Assembly (NCBI GenBank): GCA_949128115.1
Contig: OX421963.1
Span: 58,523,306-58,587,305 of the forward strand
Length of the DNA: 64,000 nt
Direction of reading: 5' to 3'
Source: Anaspis maculata
Lineage: Eukaryota; Arthropoda; Insecta; Coleoptera; Scraptiidae
Shown here piece after piece: positions 35,870-45,429 of this stretch. The translations under genes and the position numbers were made by a program. Positions within the stretch are counted from its first letter, which is position 1, and the number at the start of each line of letters is the position of its first letter. Below the pieces are notes generated by a model. The model did not search any database and was not told where the DNA came from. It saw nothing but the letters and a program-made list of their open reading frames with translations.

Positions 35870-36373
35870 TGAAAAAGCTTCCTGCTACCGAATCTCCTAC
35901 ATTTTTTGCATATAGTCTTGACTACACTCTTCAGCAATATGAGGATCTTGAATATCTTCGGAGAAAATCCCCACAGCAAAATTTCATGTCACAATGCTAT
36001 GAAAATTTGCATGATACGCTGTAAGGGCAGCTTCTCTAGTTCCTATTTGCCTCAGTCTTCAAATGGAAAAAATGGCTGAGGACAGAGTTGTGCTTAGTCT
36101 ATTGATGTGGGCCAACCATTTCAGATTTTGTTGTAGGTGCAGTCCAAAGAAATTTAAGGCGTTTTGAGTGGTACCTCTGATTTCAAAAGTAAGGTATTGT
36201 GTTTTCCCTTGATTTAGTTTCAGCCTGTTTGCCTCGAACCATTCATCTATTTCCAACAAGTCTGTACTGATGCAATATACATCCTTGTAATGTGATGACT
36301 TCATGCCTCCAATCATTTTCAAAGTCTCTTTTGCTGCCACTTCTTCGATAAGTTGTGGCCAGGTTTGTTCCAA
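35870..36373 (-). pseudogene. Non-LTR reverse transcriptase fragment (thumb region)
   Basis: The minus frame ending at 36059 contains LLEIDEWFEANRLKLNQGKT, followed by a segment with LNFFGLHLQQNLKWLAHINR. These are the conserved W..N.L.LN..KT and LG..L...L.W..HI motifs that follow the catalytic palm of Jockey-type reverse transcriptases. A further piece downstream (TREAALTAYHANFHSIVT, then a stop) continues the family pattern in another frame. The catalytic YADD region is absent. It is not the same family copy as 3960-4790. Confidence 0.75.
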
Positions 36374-37087
36374 TACATTTCTCTTATTGTTGTTGTCAGC
36401 TGTTGCTGTTGTTGTTTATTATACACAGTGGTCTTGATTTGTATGGCTTGCACCAGATAGATGGCCAGAGAGGGGGGGTTCCATGTTGTCTTCATTCCTT
36501 TCCACTTTGTTTCATCTCATGTCATTGCGAAGATGTTGTCAATGCATGTTGATTACTGCTTATTATCCTGGTGATGTGAGGGCTCAGCAAACACGTGGAT
36601 CGGGCCGAATTCTCAAATCTTGGCTAATGCTCCATTGTCGGCTTTGTGTTTTCCAAAATGTTAGTGTTAAGTCACCTGCAACAAAAAAAAGGCTTATTGA
36701 TGCATCGATTTTGAAGATATGACAAGCATATTTCTCCAAGTGGCTCATGAACTTATAAATGCTCAGGATGATCAAGGGAGGATGATGATGAGAATACAAA
36801 ATATAGCTCCAAGACACCAAAACCCAGTGGGACAGCCTTTATTTTGGCTTGTAGAGCACATTGTACCAGAACTAAGCGAAAAGTGTGTTAGCCCAAGTTT
36901 GTCTCCGTATACAAATAAATGTAAGCTATTATGCTGTATTCCCATCATGTTCTTTCCTTGAAGTAATAGGATTTGCATTTTATTTCGGTTTTAAACATTT
37001 GATTCCCTACTTTTGGTACTCACCGAACTTAAATTTGATATATCAATTTTTGTGCAATTGGGCATGAAGAATTCCAATTCGAAATAG
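36374..37087. other. No gene recognised
   Basis: Overlapping short frames on both strands have no recognisable domain. Confidence 0.45.
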
Positions 37088-37350
37088 TGTCGGGCGAACA
37101 TGATGCAAGTCTGCAACTTTCTTGGTTGGCCCGGAAAATCAAAAATCCTAGTTGGCTGGCTCGTCCAACACCGTCAACATAACACTACGTGCCAGGGGGC
37201 CACGGCCCATTCACGGACACGTGCCCGACTGAAGCCCTGTTGCCACATACTTTTAATGCTTTTCCACTCAGTGATACCAAACGTTTAACAATGATGAATC
37301 TGTCGGGCGAACATTCTGTCGGGTGGAAATTTGTCGGGCGAAAATACCTG
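37088..37350. repeat. Subterminal GTCGGGCGAA motif cluster
   Basis: GTCGGGCGAA or a one-base variant occurs near 37089, 37303, 37317 and 37332, and its complement near 30087-30112 at the other end. It may be the transposase-binding word of the 30074-37355 element. Confidence 0.7.
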
Positions 37351-37452
37351 AATCCAAAATTTCAAATGAATGTCACAATGATTATAAATAGTTATCATCT
37401 GTCAGTGTGTGTTTGATTCCGAATAATTTGATTGATAGTGAATTAATAATAA

Positions 37453-37635
37453 ATGCCTTACGTGTGCCACGGGCACAACAACGGATACCCAATCGAAGAC
37501 TTGGAGGAAGCCAAAAGCGATGCTGACGTTGACAATGTTAAGAGACGGTTTCCGGAAGGCGCTGATGGGAAGATGCCTCCACAGATTTCAGCGATACACT
37601 CGAACTGTGCTTTGCTTGTACCTCCTTCATGTTAA
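37453..37635 (+). CDS. Small open frame shared by both GGGGCCC-ended elements
   Basis: Sixty codons beginning MPYVCHGHNNGYPIEDLEEA, then a D/E/K-rich stretch. The same sequence occurs in copy B at about 43344, but there a 7-bp duplication (GGATACC twice) shifts the frame. An open reading frame in one copy and a shift in the other gives no proof of coding. I recognise no family; it may be untranslated element sequence. Confidence 0.3.
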   Translation: MPYVCHGHNNGYPIEDLEEAKSDADVDNVKRRFPEGADGKMPPQISAIHSNCALLVPPSC

Positions 37636-38067
37636 TTCGTCGGCCGGCATTCTACTTCCACAGCATTTCAGCTCGTGAAATCGGCCGTAACCGTGCCCTG
37701 CACCGAATTGGGATTTGAACCCAAAAATCAAAGAGCATTTCGCTCCGCCTGAGACCTGCGGGAGGTAGCCATAGCCGCTTTTTCTTTCAAGTAACACCCT
37801 CCATTTCCACTATCTAGCTATATCTAGACAAGAGTTGCTCTCAAACCACAATTTGAACTCTTGAGGCTCTTGAGGCCGGGATTATGGTTCGACGCTTTTG
37901 ACGTATGCGACTAGCAGCGTTGACATTTCGCTCAGCGAATTCTTCCGAATCCATGCGAAAACACACGGGTGAACGAGCGTAGGAATACCAAATTTTGAAA
38001 GCAGGCGAAGCGATCGGGTTGCATCCGATCCGGTCCGCATCGCTTCGGACGTAGGAATAGGGCCCCA

Positions 38068-39104
38068 GGCCCTGTACAATTACGAAAGACGAACAATCCC
38101 GATTGAGAACTTATTCGATTTTAGCTGTTTTTCACACGGCAGAGGTTCAAACAAACACCGATTTTCAAATGTTCGCGTCGTCAGATGCTCTTGGTGGTTT
38201 CTACACTTGAACACAAGGCTTATGCATATCTCTGAGTATGGCCATCATCCATTTCCGTCCTTGAGTTCACTCAGTGCAGCGCAACAAACTTGAAGTTAAT
38301 TTTTCAACTTCTTCGCATTCAAGAGAGCCTGATGGCGTTGGAGGGATTCAAACTCTCGAATATCAATGACAAATGATCAATCAAAGTTGTCACTCATCGC
38401 TTGTGCGCTTGGTCTCTTGGCGACACCCCGTAATGTCTTTTCCCCAAAAGAACTGAAGAAATTCACCATTTCTTCTTTGGTCACTGTAGAGGTGTTTCAT
38501 CGGCATGTGATGAAAATTATGCCTTATTTCTTGTCAATGCTCAAGATTTTGACATTTTTGTGAGCTTTTTTCTCTTGTTTTTGTTCTTTAGTAACAGTCT
38601 GCATAAAGGATTTATTGTTTTTGAGGCTCAAGAGTGACCAAAATCACAAAACGTTGACGCAAAATCACAAGAAATACACGACTGAACTGTATGCAACCAA
38701 AATCACGCAAAGTAGTGCCTCACACATTGTTTAAGCCATAAGAAGAGATTGATGGTCAAAATTTGAAGATGAAAGATGTCAATGGACAAACTTAGCATGG
38801 TACTTGCTCAAGAACATTGTAACAAAGCCTCGAACAAAGCAAACTAGACGTTTTTTATTGGATGAACCTCCATTTTGTCCAAAATCCAATGCTTTGATTT
38901 CACTAAAAATTACGCATTTCTGCAAAGCAACAGTCGAAGACATCTCTACCACAAACCTATGGATTGATGAGTGCGCCACTTCACACTTGTCTTTACAACA
39001 CATAAGACCACCTCTGTGCGAAAATTCGTCAAAATCAAAAAAAGCCTTTGTGAGTTATTCACATTTGAAAAAGTGGCCCTTAACTTTTGCTCAGAAGTGT
39101 AGTA
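38068..39104 (-). repeat. Outer right arm of the giant foldback
   Basis: Inverted copy of 23741-24690, about 1 kb, with one or two small indels. It begins immediately after the GGGGCCC-ended element and ends at AGAAGTGTAGTA. Confidence 0.85.
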
Positions 39105-39799
39105 TTTTGTATTTTGTATTTTGAATACATTTTTCGGAAAAGTATTTTGATTTTCAAAATACAAAATACATTTGTTTCCCATGCTCTTTAGTCTGTTCGG
39201 GCCGAAATTGTTCTAGTAATACTATATTCACCCCATTCGACATTTCTTGCTTTTGCACACTATCTGGGATCGATAATGAGTTCGATTGCATCTTTTACGT
39301 TTTACGTTTTACTGGTAAGTGTCAGCCACGAGAGGTTCCATGTCGGATGTCGGACAATATTTTCGAAAAGCTGGTTGTCCCCAAAGGAAATCAACATTTG
39401 TTATTTTGAAGAATTGATGAATGAAGTAAGGAATAGGTTTGAATATGAACTTTTCTTCACTTTATGTTTATTTTATTTGTCTTTTCATAGTTCATAATAA
39501 TAATTTACTTATTGTTGTGACTGAATCAATGAAGTGTTCCCATTGAAATACTTGCATTTTACGGTTTTTCCAATAAAATGGTTGGAATACGCAATAAGAA
39601 TGTATTTTGTATTTTTTATTTGGAATACTCGAGGTTGTATTTTGTATATTATTGGAATTTCTTAGTTTTCCAAAATACGTATTTTGTATTTCAAAGACAT
39701 TTCAAGAAGTAGTTTGTATTTTGTATTTCGACTATCTTGGATCGTGTATTTTGTATTTTGTATTTAAATACATTTTTCGAAGTATTTTGCCCAGCCCTG
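39105..39799 (-). mobile_element. hAT-like relic with TATTTTGTATTTTG repeats
   Basis: The right edge reads GTATTTTGCCCAGCCCTG; its complement CAGGGCTGGGCAAAATAC is a common hAT terminus. Both ends (39101-39175 and 39600-39795) carry TATTTTGTATTTTG words, inverted in part. No transposase and no matching 8-bp duplication seen; the left terminus is damaged or abuts the foldback end. Confidence 0.55.
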
Positions 39800-40373
39800 C
39801 CTGCACTATAATATTCAGAAAAAGATCTAGAGTGCCAAGTAAAAAGTAAACGTGAATGATAAACTAACCTCGCAAAATGATTCACAATTCAAGAGAGATC
39901 ACGTTTCCAATGTTATAGCTTGAAATTTTCGGTTTAAATCAGTTAAAATTATAAATAATTACTTTGAAAATTGACAATTTACGGTGGTTTTTCTAATATC
40001 TGTTGGTACAATTGCAGAATGATTTTTGACGTTTTGTGGCGCCAAGGTACAAAAGTGAATAATTTATGCCATTTCCTGTGTTTCGTCGTCACACAAGACA
40101 CTAGAGCTCAGTGATTTCGGGATTTCTGGGGGATGGCCATTCTAATTGGGGAGGGGGAGGGCGGTTTTAAGCAAGAAAATTCAAACATAGGACGCAATTT
40201 TTCAAATCGACATTTGACACACAAAAATCTGCATCTAGTAGGTGTATGCCTCGTGCCTTGGTGATGAATGGCAGAAGTACCAACTTGAAATTTATTCCAA
40301 TGATTATTGCGATAATGATCTTATTTATTTGTAATTTTATTAAAAGCAGCACAAAAAACGATGTATGCTACAC

Positions 40374-40472
40374 GCGCTGAAAACGGCATAGCATAACTCT
40401 CTTACATGCAGCTCTCGGCCTAGGGCCTCGAGCTGCATTCACGTTCGTTATGCTATGCCCGGTTTTCGGCGC
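40374..40472. mobile_element. 99-bp hairpin MITE
   Basis: GCGCTGAAAACGGCATAGCA at 40374 pairs with TGCTATGCCCGGTTTTCGGCGC (read in parts) ending at 40472; the central stem uses GAGGCCC-like words. Confidence 0.85.
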
Positions 40473-40538
40473 TAGTAACATAAAATACTTTTAAACCTTG
40501 GCGCCACAAAACGTCAAAAATCATTCTGCAATTTACAG

Positions 40539-40653
40539 TTGCGGCCTTTTTAAAGTGGACGACAGTTGACAGACTTTTTAGGATTTTGGCCTGAACGTCG
40601 CATGACAGCAAGCCAACTCGTTGACATTGTCGTCCACTTTATTTTGGCCGCAA
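40539..40653. mobile_element. 115-bp MITE in the right arm
   Basis: TTGCGGCC plus AAAGTGGACGAC near 40539-40565 pair with GTCGTCCACTTT plus GGCCGCAA ending at 40653. The left arm at about 40005-40015 reads straight through (CAATTGCAGAATG), giving an empty-site comparison. Confidence 0.8.
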
Positions 40654-40835
40654 TCGTACCAACAGCTATTAGAAAAATGACCCTAAAATATCAATTTTGA
40701 AAATGATTATTTATGAATTAACCTGATTTAAACCGAAAATTTCAGATTTTAACATTGGAAACGTCTCTCTTGAATTCTGCATGGTTTTGCAAGGTTAGTT
40801 TAATTTTTACGTGTACTTTTTACTTTGCCGCTCTA

Positions 40836-41629
40836 CACCTTTTCCAGTTGTAGTTCAGAAAATATCAATTGTATTTCAGATATCGTCAATTGAATTTCAG
40901 ATTTATCAAGTGTAGTTCAGAAAGCGTCAATTGTATTTCGGATTAGTCACTTGTAGTTCAGAAGGCGTCAATTGTATTTCAGATTTATCAAATGTAGTTC
41001 AGAAAACTTGAACTGTACATCAGATTATGTCAGTTGTATTTCAGAAAGCGTTAATTAAAGTTCAGAAGGCGTCAATTGTAGTTCAGAAGACATCAGTTGC
41101 ATCTCAGATTAGTAAAATGTAGTTCAGAAAGTATCAATTTTATTCGGACTCCTGCAAATTGGGGCACTTTTGCACAGCCACAGCTTCGAACTGATCTTCT
41201 TGTATGATGGACTGCAGATATTCGGCACATCTTCTGTGTAACAGATGCCTGCGGGGGTGTTAATCGCACGACCGGCTTCCGCAGCATTGAAGAACGACAA
41301 ATGCTATAATTATCTTGTAGCTGCATTGATTGATAAAATATACATATAAATTATTTTCTGAACTACAAATGACATGTTCTGAAATACAAATCACGCTTTC
41401 TGATATTCAAATGATCATTTCTGACATACAAATGACGCTTTCTCAAATTCAATTTATTAATCTGAAATACAATTGACTGTTTCTGAAATACATTTGACTA
41501 ATCTGAAATAAAATTGATACTTTCTGAACTACATTTTACTAATCTGAAATGCAATTGACGTCTTCTGAACTACAATTGACGATATCTGAAATACAACTGA
41601 TATTTTCTGTACTACAACTGGAAAAGGTG
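40836..41629. mobile_element. Element built of inverted tandem arrays (about 20-bp units), TA-flanked
   Basis: The termini CACCTTTTCCAGTTGTA and its complement are flanked by TA (40834-40835, 41630-41631); the paired arm at about 39830 (TCTAGAG) gives the target site. From 40850 to 41135 a unit like GTAGTTCAGAAAGCGTCAAT repeats about 14 times with variation. From 41355 to 41620 the same unit repeats inverted. The 215-bp centre (41140-41354) is different sequence with no firm gene. Tc1/mariner-like integration is suggested by the TA duplication. The architecture is unusual. Confidence 0.8.
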
Positions 41630-41689
41630 TAGATCTTTTCCTGAATATTACAGTGCAGGACACCGAGCGCATATTGTCATTTTCGGTTA

Positions 41690-42478
41690 TGGCAGCACGA
41701 AAAATATACTTCCATGCCGTGTTTTATTGCAATACTACAAAACGCAGAGTCGTTAGGTATGAGTAGGTATATTTTCCGCTAAAACCAAATCGCCTGACCT
41801 AGATCCAATTTATCTGCCCGTTTCCTCTACTAAAAAATCACCATGCCAAAAATTTGACGGCTCAGCAGAAAAAAATTCTTTTTGAGCTTTCTTGAACGTT
41901 TTAGAGTCATGTAGCATAGAAATCACCAAGAAAAGAGTACGAGGTGTGTATTTCTGCAAAAATTACGAGTGATATCCAGTGGATACATAGAAAGAAATGC
42001 TCTTGGACAAGGTGTACTGAAGATGTCACCACTTCTTTGGAAAATACTACTGCAAGAAATTTTTCTTCATAATTAGGCTAACGGAATGCGATTTAGTTAG
42101 AAACGCAATAAATCATATTAATTGATTGTTTCCTTGCATATAAAAAAAAATAGAAACAATTTTTTTGACCTCTGCCAAAGAACTTTTTTTCAAGTGGGAG
42201 GAATGGAACGGACACGACGACAACTGATGAAAACATTTTCAATAGACCCGTAAGCTTTTTTTATGGCACACATGACGATACTCAATGATCGTTTTGTGAA
42301 CGTTCTTGCATCTTGAAAATTTGGAGGGCCCCCATGGCCCCCCTAAGGGACGAAATATGGAGTGCTGCTGGTCAAATCGCTTGTTTTGGTATAAGGTACG
42401 CCGTACGCCCATGCAAAATCTCGCTAATCTACTCCAAAATGCAGTATCATTTTGCGTACCGCTACCACTATTAATGTT
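41690..42478 (+). mobile_element. Single-arm copy of the 55749-58246 element
   Basis: Matches 56515-57265 in direct orientation (shared AAAAATTACGAGTGATATCC, CCCGTAAGCTT, GAAAATTTGGAGGGCCCCCA), hence also 55815-56470 inverted. The first 75 bp (about 41700-41775) match the loop of that palindrome but inverted relative to the arm. Only one arm is present, so it is truncated. Confidence 0.85.
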
Positions 42479-43343
42479 ATTTTTACTAGTACTTGTGAAT
42501 ACAAGTAAGTGTAGTTAAGTGTAGCAAGTATACTTAACTATCTATTGTTATTGTTTCCTGTAATTGGGTAGTCTCAATACCTGTTGGAAATAAATGTATT
42601 TATTAATTTATTTATTTATTAAATACCATTTTCTTTAGTTGTAATAAATTATATGGATAATTTATTGAACTTTATCAAAAAAATAATTGTGCTAAACTCA
42701 TGATTTGTCTGAGTAAAGTTAAAAACAGACGAATCTCTACAGCGGTACCTTGGCACCCTGTCTGCACTTACGCGAGCATTTTATGTCAATTCAACGTCGA
42801 AAAGGATGCGCATTGCGCAGTTGCCTCGCGGGAACATAACCGTCACTTTGGCACCCGCTATGGTAACGTTGCAAGTATGCCTGACGTGGCAACAGCGCAT
42901 TGTGCAGTATTCCTCCATGATTACACTACACAATTTCTTGAACAATCTGTCAAATCAACATCAACAATCAGGGGCCCTATTCCTATGGGCGAACCGGTTG
43001 TTCGCTTCGCCTGAGATCCCGCCGTTGCTACGTGACGCGGCGTCCGCCTGGCTTTCGCATTTTCGCATGCCACGGATCCCTGTGCCACGGGTCACGTCAC
43101 GACCACGGATCATGCGAAGAGCGGTGCGTGCAACCCTCGTGCAACCTTTGCAGTGTTCCCAAGGTTCCGTGATAAAAAGCACCAATTAAAAAGACATTTC
43201 CACCAAAAATTACTGGAAACTGTCGCAAGTGACAAAAATGTCAGTAATAAAATTTCAAATGAATGTGTGAATGATAAATAGTTATCATCTGTCAGTGTGT
43301 GTTTGATTCCGAATAATTTGATTGATAGTGAACCAATAATAAA

Positions 43344-43534
43344 TGCCTTACGTGTGCCATGGGCACAACAACGGATACCGGATACCCAATTGAAGACTTG
43401 GAGGAAGCCAAAAGCGATGCTGACGTTGACAATGTTAAGAGACGGTTTCCGGATGGGGCTGATGGGAAGAGAATGCCTTCACAGATTTCAGCGATACACT
43501 CGGACTGTGCTTTGCTTGTACCTCCTTCAAGTTA
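43344..43534 (+). pseudogene. Frame-shifted copy of the small open frame in copy A
   Basis: Same start (ATGCCTTACGTGTGCCA) as 37453, then a 7-bp duplication shifts the reading frame after about twelve codons. The DNA otherwise stays close to copy A. Confidence 0.5.
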
Positions 43535-43782
43535 ATTCGTCGGCCGACAATCTGCTTCCACAGTATTTCAGCTCGTGAAATCGGCCGTAACCGTGCCCTG
43601 CACCAAATTTGGATTTGAACCCAAAAATCAAAGAGCATTTCGTTCTGCCTGAGACCTGCGGGAGGGAGCCAGTCGCTTTTTCTTCCAAGTAACACCCTCC
43701 ATTTTCACTATCCAGCTATATCTAGACAAGAGTTGCTCTCAAACCACAATTTGAACTCTTGAGGCTCTTGAGGCCGGGATTA

Positions 43783-44089
43783 TTCGCGATTTTAACTACC
43801 GATGGGGGCGCTGTAAACAAGATGGAGGATTGTAAGTTTTTCTGTCACCTATCATTTTGCGTTGTATAACGGTTGTATTTGTGTTATTGGTGTTTATTAA
43901 TTATTGACTGCTATTCAACAAAAGTTCATTTTCTTGAATAATTTGATCACCTATACGAGTATTTTGACAATTCGTCCGATTATCGCTGGTCATCTGACAG
44001 AAACGACAGAACAAAAATGACGTAAAAACTTACAAACTAGCTTCGCTGTTTCAGCCGCCAGAGGGCGTGTAGATTTTTGAAATCGCGAA
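43783..44089. mobile_element. 307-bp TA-flanked MITE inside copy B
   Basis: TTCGCGATTT at 43783 pairs with AAATCGCGAA ending at 44089. TA flanks both sides (43781-43782, 44090-44091). Copy A has the empty site GGGATTATGGTTC at about 37879, with a single TA. Further inward pairing is weak. Confidence 0.85.
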
Positions 44090-44370
44090 TAGTTCAACAC
44101 TTTTGACGTATGCGACTGACAGCGTTGACACTTCGCTCAGCGAATTCTTCCGAATCTATGCGAAAACACACGGGTGAACGAGCGTAGGAATACCAAATTT
44201 TGAAAGCAGGCGAAGCGATCGGGTTGCATCCGATCCGGTCCGTATCGCTTCGCTCGTAGAAATAGGGCCCCGCAGGTTCATTGTTTTTTGACAATATTTT
44301 GGCAGATGGTTCAAAAAATTGTACAAGAAATTGTGTAGTGTAATACAGCTTTTAGCCACTTTTGTTTTGC

Positions 44371-44486
44371 GCCAGGAGCTGCTCCGGGTAGATCACTAGA
44401 TAGAGAAGGTATAGATACATACGCCAATCACGGCCCAGCTGGATCTACTTTCTTTGTCTAGTGATCTTCCCTGAGCAGCTCCTGCC
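44371..44486. mobile_element. 116-bp hairpin MITE
   Basis: GCCAGGAGCTGCTCCGGGTA at 44371 pairs with the GAGCAGCTCCTGCCGGC side ending at about 44487; GATCACTAGA / TCTAGTGATC continues the stem. Confidence 0.85.
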
Positions 44487-44885
44487 GGCACAACGAAAGC
44501 GCCTCTTGCCTTGCCAGCTTCTTGCCCGCGCTTGCGGATGATGGGGTGCTAAAAGGTACACCGCTGTAGAGATTCGCTTGTTTTTGACATTACTCAGTCA
44601 AATCTTGAGTCGAGTCTTGAGTTAAGCACACTATATTTTTAATAAAGCGACAATTGTTCAATAAATTATCTTTATATTTATTACATCTTTACAACTGAAG
44701 AAAATTGTATCAACATATGATGTCAGCAAGAGATTGATGTGGATAACAGTTCGCTTCATATTTCATGATCTCAATTTTAAAATATCTCAACATTTCAAAA
44801 GTTTCATACGCACAGTAACTCCCACCCACAATTTTTCATGTGGACTCAGCCTAGCGCTTGTTTTCAGTGAAAAGGTTTAAAAGGT

Positions 44886-44969
44886 GCGTCCAGACCTGGG
44901 CACTTTTTCACGGACGAACGTCCGTGCGAACAGCGTTCGCGTGCGCGCACAAATGCAAGGTCTGGACGT
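44886..44969. mobile_element. Short inverted-repeat element
   Basis: GCGTCCAGACCT at 44886 and AGGTCTGGACGT at 44958 bound a G+C-rich core with internal symmetric CGGACGAACGTCCG. Probably a MITE. Confidence 0.6.
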
Positions 44970-45199
44970 GTGTGTACGGAGTTTCAACGCGCAGTCGCGC
45001 ACAGGTTTAGGTGTGCCATCTAAATTGAAGAGTGATTCTCAAAACATTTTTCCTTAGCTTTTTGAATCCGATAACAGTTTTTTAGAAAAGCGGTCAGAAA
45101 ATGTACTTTTTGATAAAACAAAAAAGGGGCACCTTTTTTCTAGCCCGGTCCTGGATTTTGACTTACCCGGTATGGCTTCGGGATGAGTTACAATAGAGA

Positions 45200-45405
45200 A
45201 ATATTACTGGTAAATTTCAACATAATACGTCTGGCCGTTTCAGAAATATAGCTTATCAAAGTTTCATACGTAACACACAAAACACCCTGTATCTTCGTAA
45301 CCAATGGACAAAACAAAATTTCTTCAGTGGATCCTGACTCGCCTCGAAGTCCTCTATCTCTCATTAGCCTATGTAAGGTCACTCATGAATCACCCTGTAT
45401 AAGCT
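45200..45405. repeat. Relic with CACCCTGTAT termini
   Basis: ACACCCTGTATC near 45284 and ATCACCCTGTATAAG near 45390, with internal words like those at 33320-33640. No complete inverted pair was found. Confidence 0.5.
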
Positions 45406-45429
45406 CTTTACCATTCCATGAGCCGCTTG

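Larger units (their letters stand above)
30074..37355. mobile_element. 7.3-kb element with GGTATTTTCGCCCGACA ends
   Basis: The ends share GGTATTTTCGCCCGACA in inverted orientation, slightly inside GG...CC termini. AAAATTTC is duplicated at 30066-30073 and 37356-37363, and copy B shows the undisrupted site (AAAATTTCAAATGAATG near 43250). An 8-bp duplication suits hAT, P or Mutator-like integration. GTCGGGCGAA words repeat inside both ends. The interior is a patchwork of hairpins, direct repeats and a reverse-transcriptase relic, with no transposase recognised. Confidence 0.8.
29829..38066 (+). mobile_element. GGGGCCC-ended element, copy A, split by a 7.3-kb insertion
   Basis: The ends GGGGCCCTATTCCTACGGGC and its near-complement (CGTAGGAATAGGGCCCC) match copy B at 42971-44271. 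The 5' part is 29829-30073, the 3' part 37356-38066; the insertion between them leaves an 8-bp duplication. No target duplication of the GGGGCCC element itself is evident. At its right junction about 155 bp of the host foldback arm is missing. Family unknown. Confidence 0.85.
23741..39104. mobile_element. Giant foldback element with insertions in both arms
   Basis: With inserts ignored, the left arm is 23741-24690 plus 26917-28075. The right arm is 28672-29822 plus 38068-39104. The outer segments share TACTACACTTCTGAGC at the tip and GGATGAACCTCCATTTTGTC; the inner segments share CTGTTGAACTGAAAA, GACATGCCTGGCGATATCAG and many more. Each arm is about 2.1-2.3 kb and the unpaired centre about 600 bp. 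The left arm holds the Transib at 24853-26911, the right arm the composite at 29829-38066. About 155 bp of left arm (24690-24845) has no partner on the right, suggesting a deletion at that junction. Confidence 0.8.
39800..41659. mobile_element. Palindromic element with three internal insertions
   Basis: CCTGCACTATAATATTCAG at 39800 pairs with CTGAATATTACAGTGCAGG ending at 41659. The arms continue inward as 39800-40055 and 40495-40835 (shared TTTTGACGTTTTGTGGCGCC, TTTAAACCGAAAAT). The right arm is interrupted by 40539-40653 and 40836-41629; the centre holds a hairpin at 40374-40472. Non-coding. Confidence 0.8.
42971..44271 (+). mobile_element. GGGGCCC-ended element, copy B
   Basis: A 1.3-kb copy with ends GGGGCCCTATTCCTATGGGC and its near-complement CGTAGAAATAGGGCCCC. 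Collinear with copy A except for small indels, the 7-bp frame-shifting duplication near 43380, and an inserted MITE at 43783-44089. It keeps the intact AAAATTTC site used by the 7.3-kb insertion in copy A. No target duplication of its own was seen. Confidence 0.85.
42689..44629. mobile_element. Palindromic element hosting GGGGCCC-ended copy B
   Basis: The arms 42689-42970 and 44272-44629 pair at GTGCTAAACTCA / TGAGTTAAGCAC, GAATCTCTACAGCGGT / ACCGCTGTAGAGATTC, and TACACTACACAATTTCTTG / CAAGAAATTGTGTAGTG. Copy B sits at the centre, in the loop. The right arm also carries a hairpin at 44371-44486. Confidence 0.75.

Noticed and set aside
40850..41620. CRISPR array
   Set aside because: The units are adjacent degenerate repeats without unique spacers, inverted in two halves, within a TA-flanked element of an animal genome.
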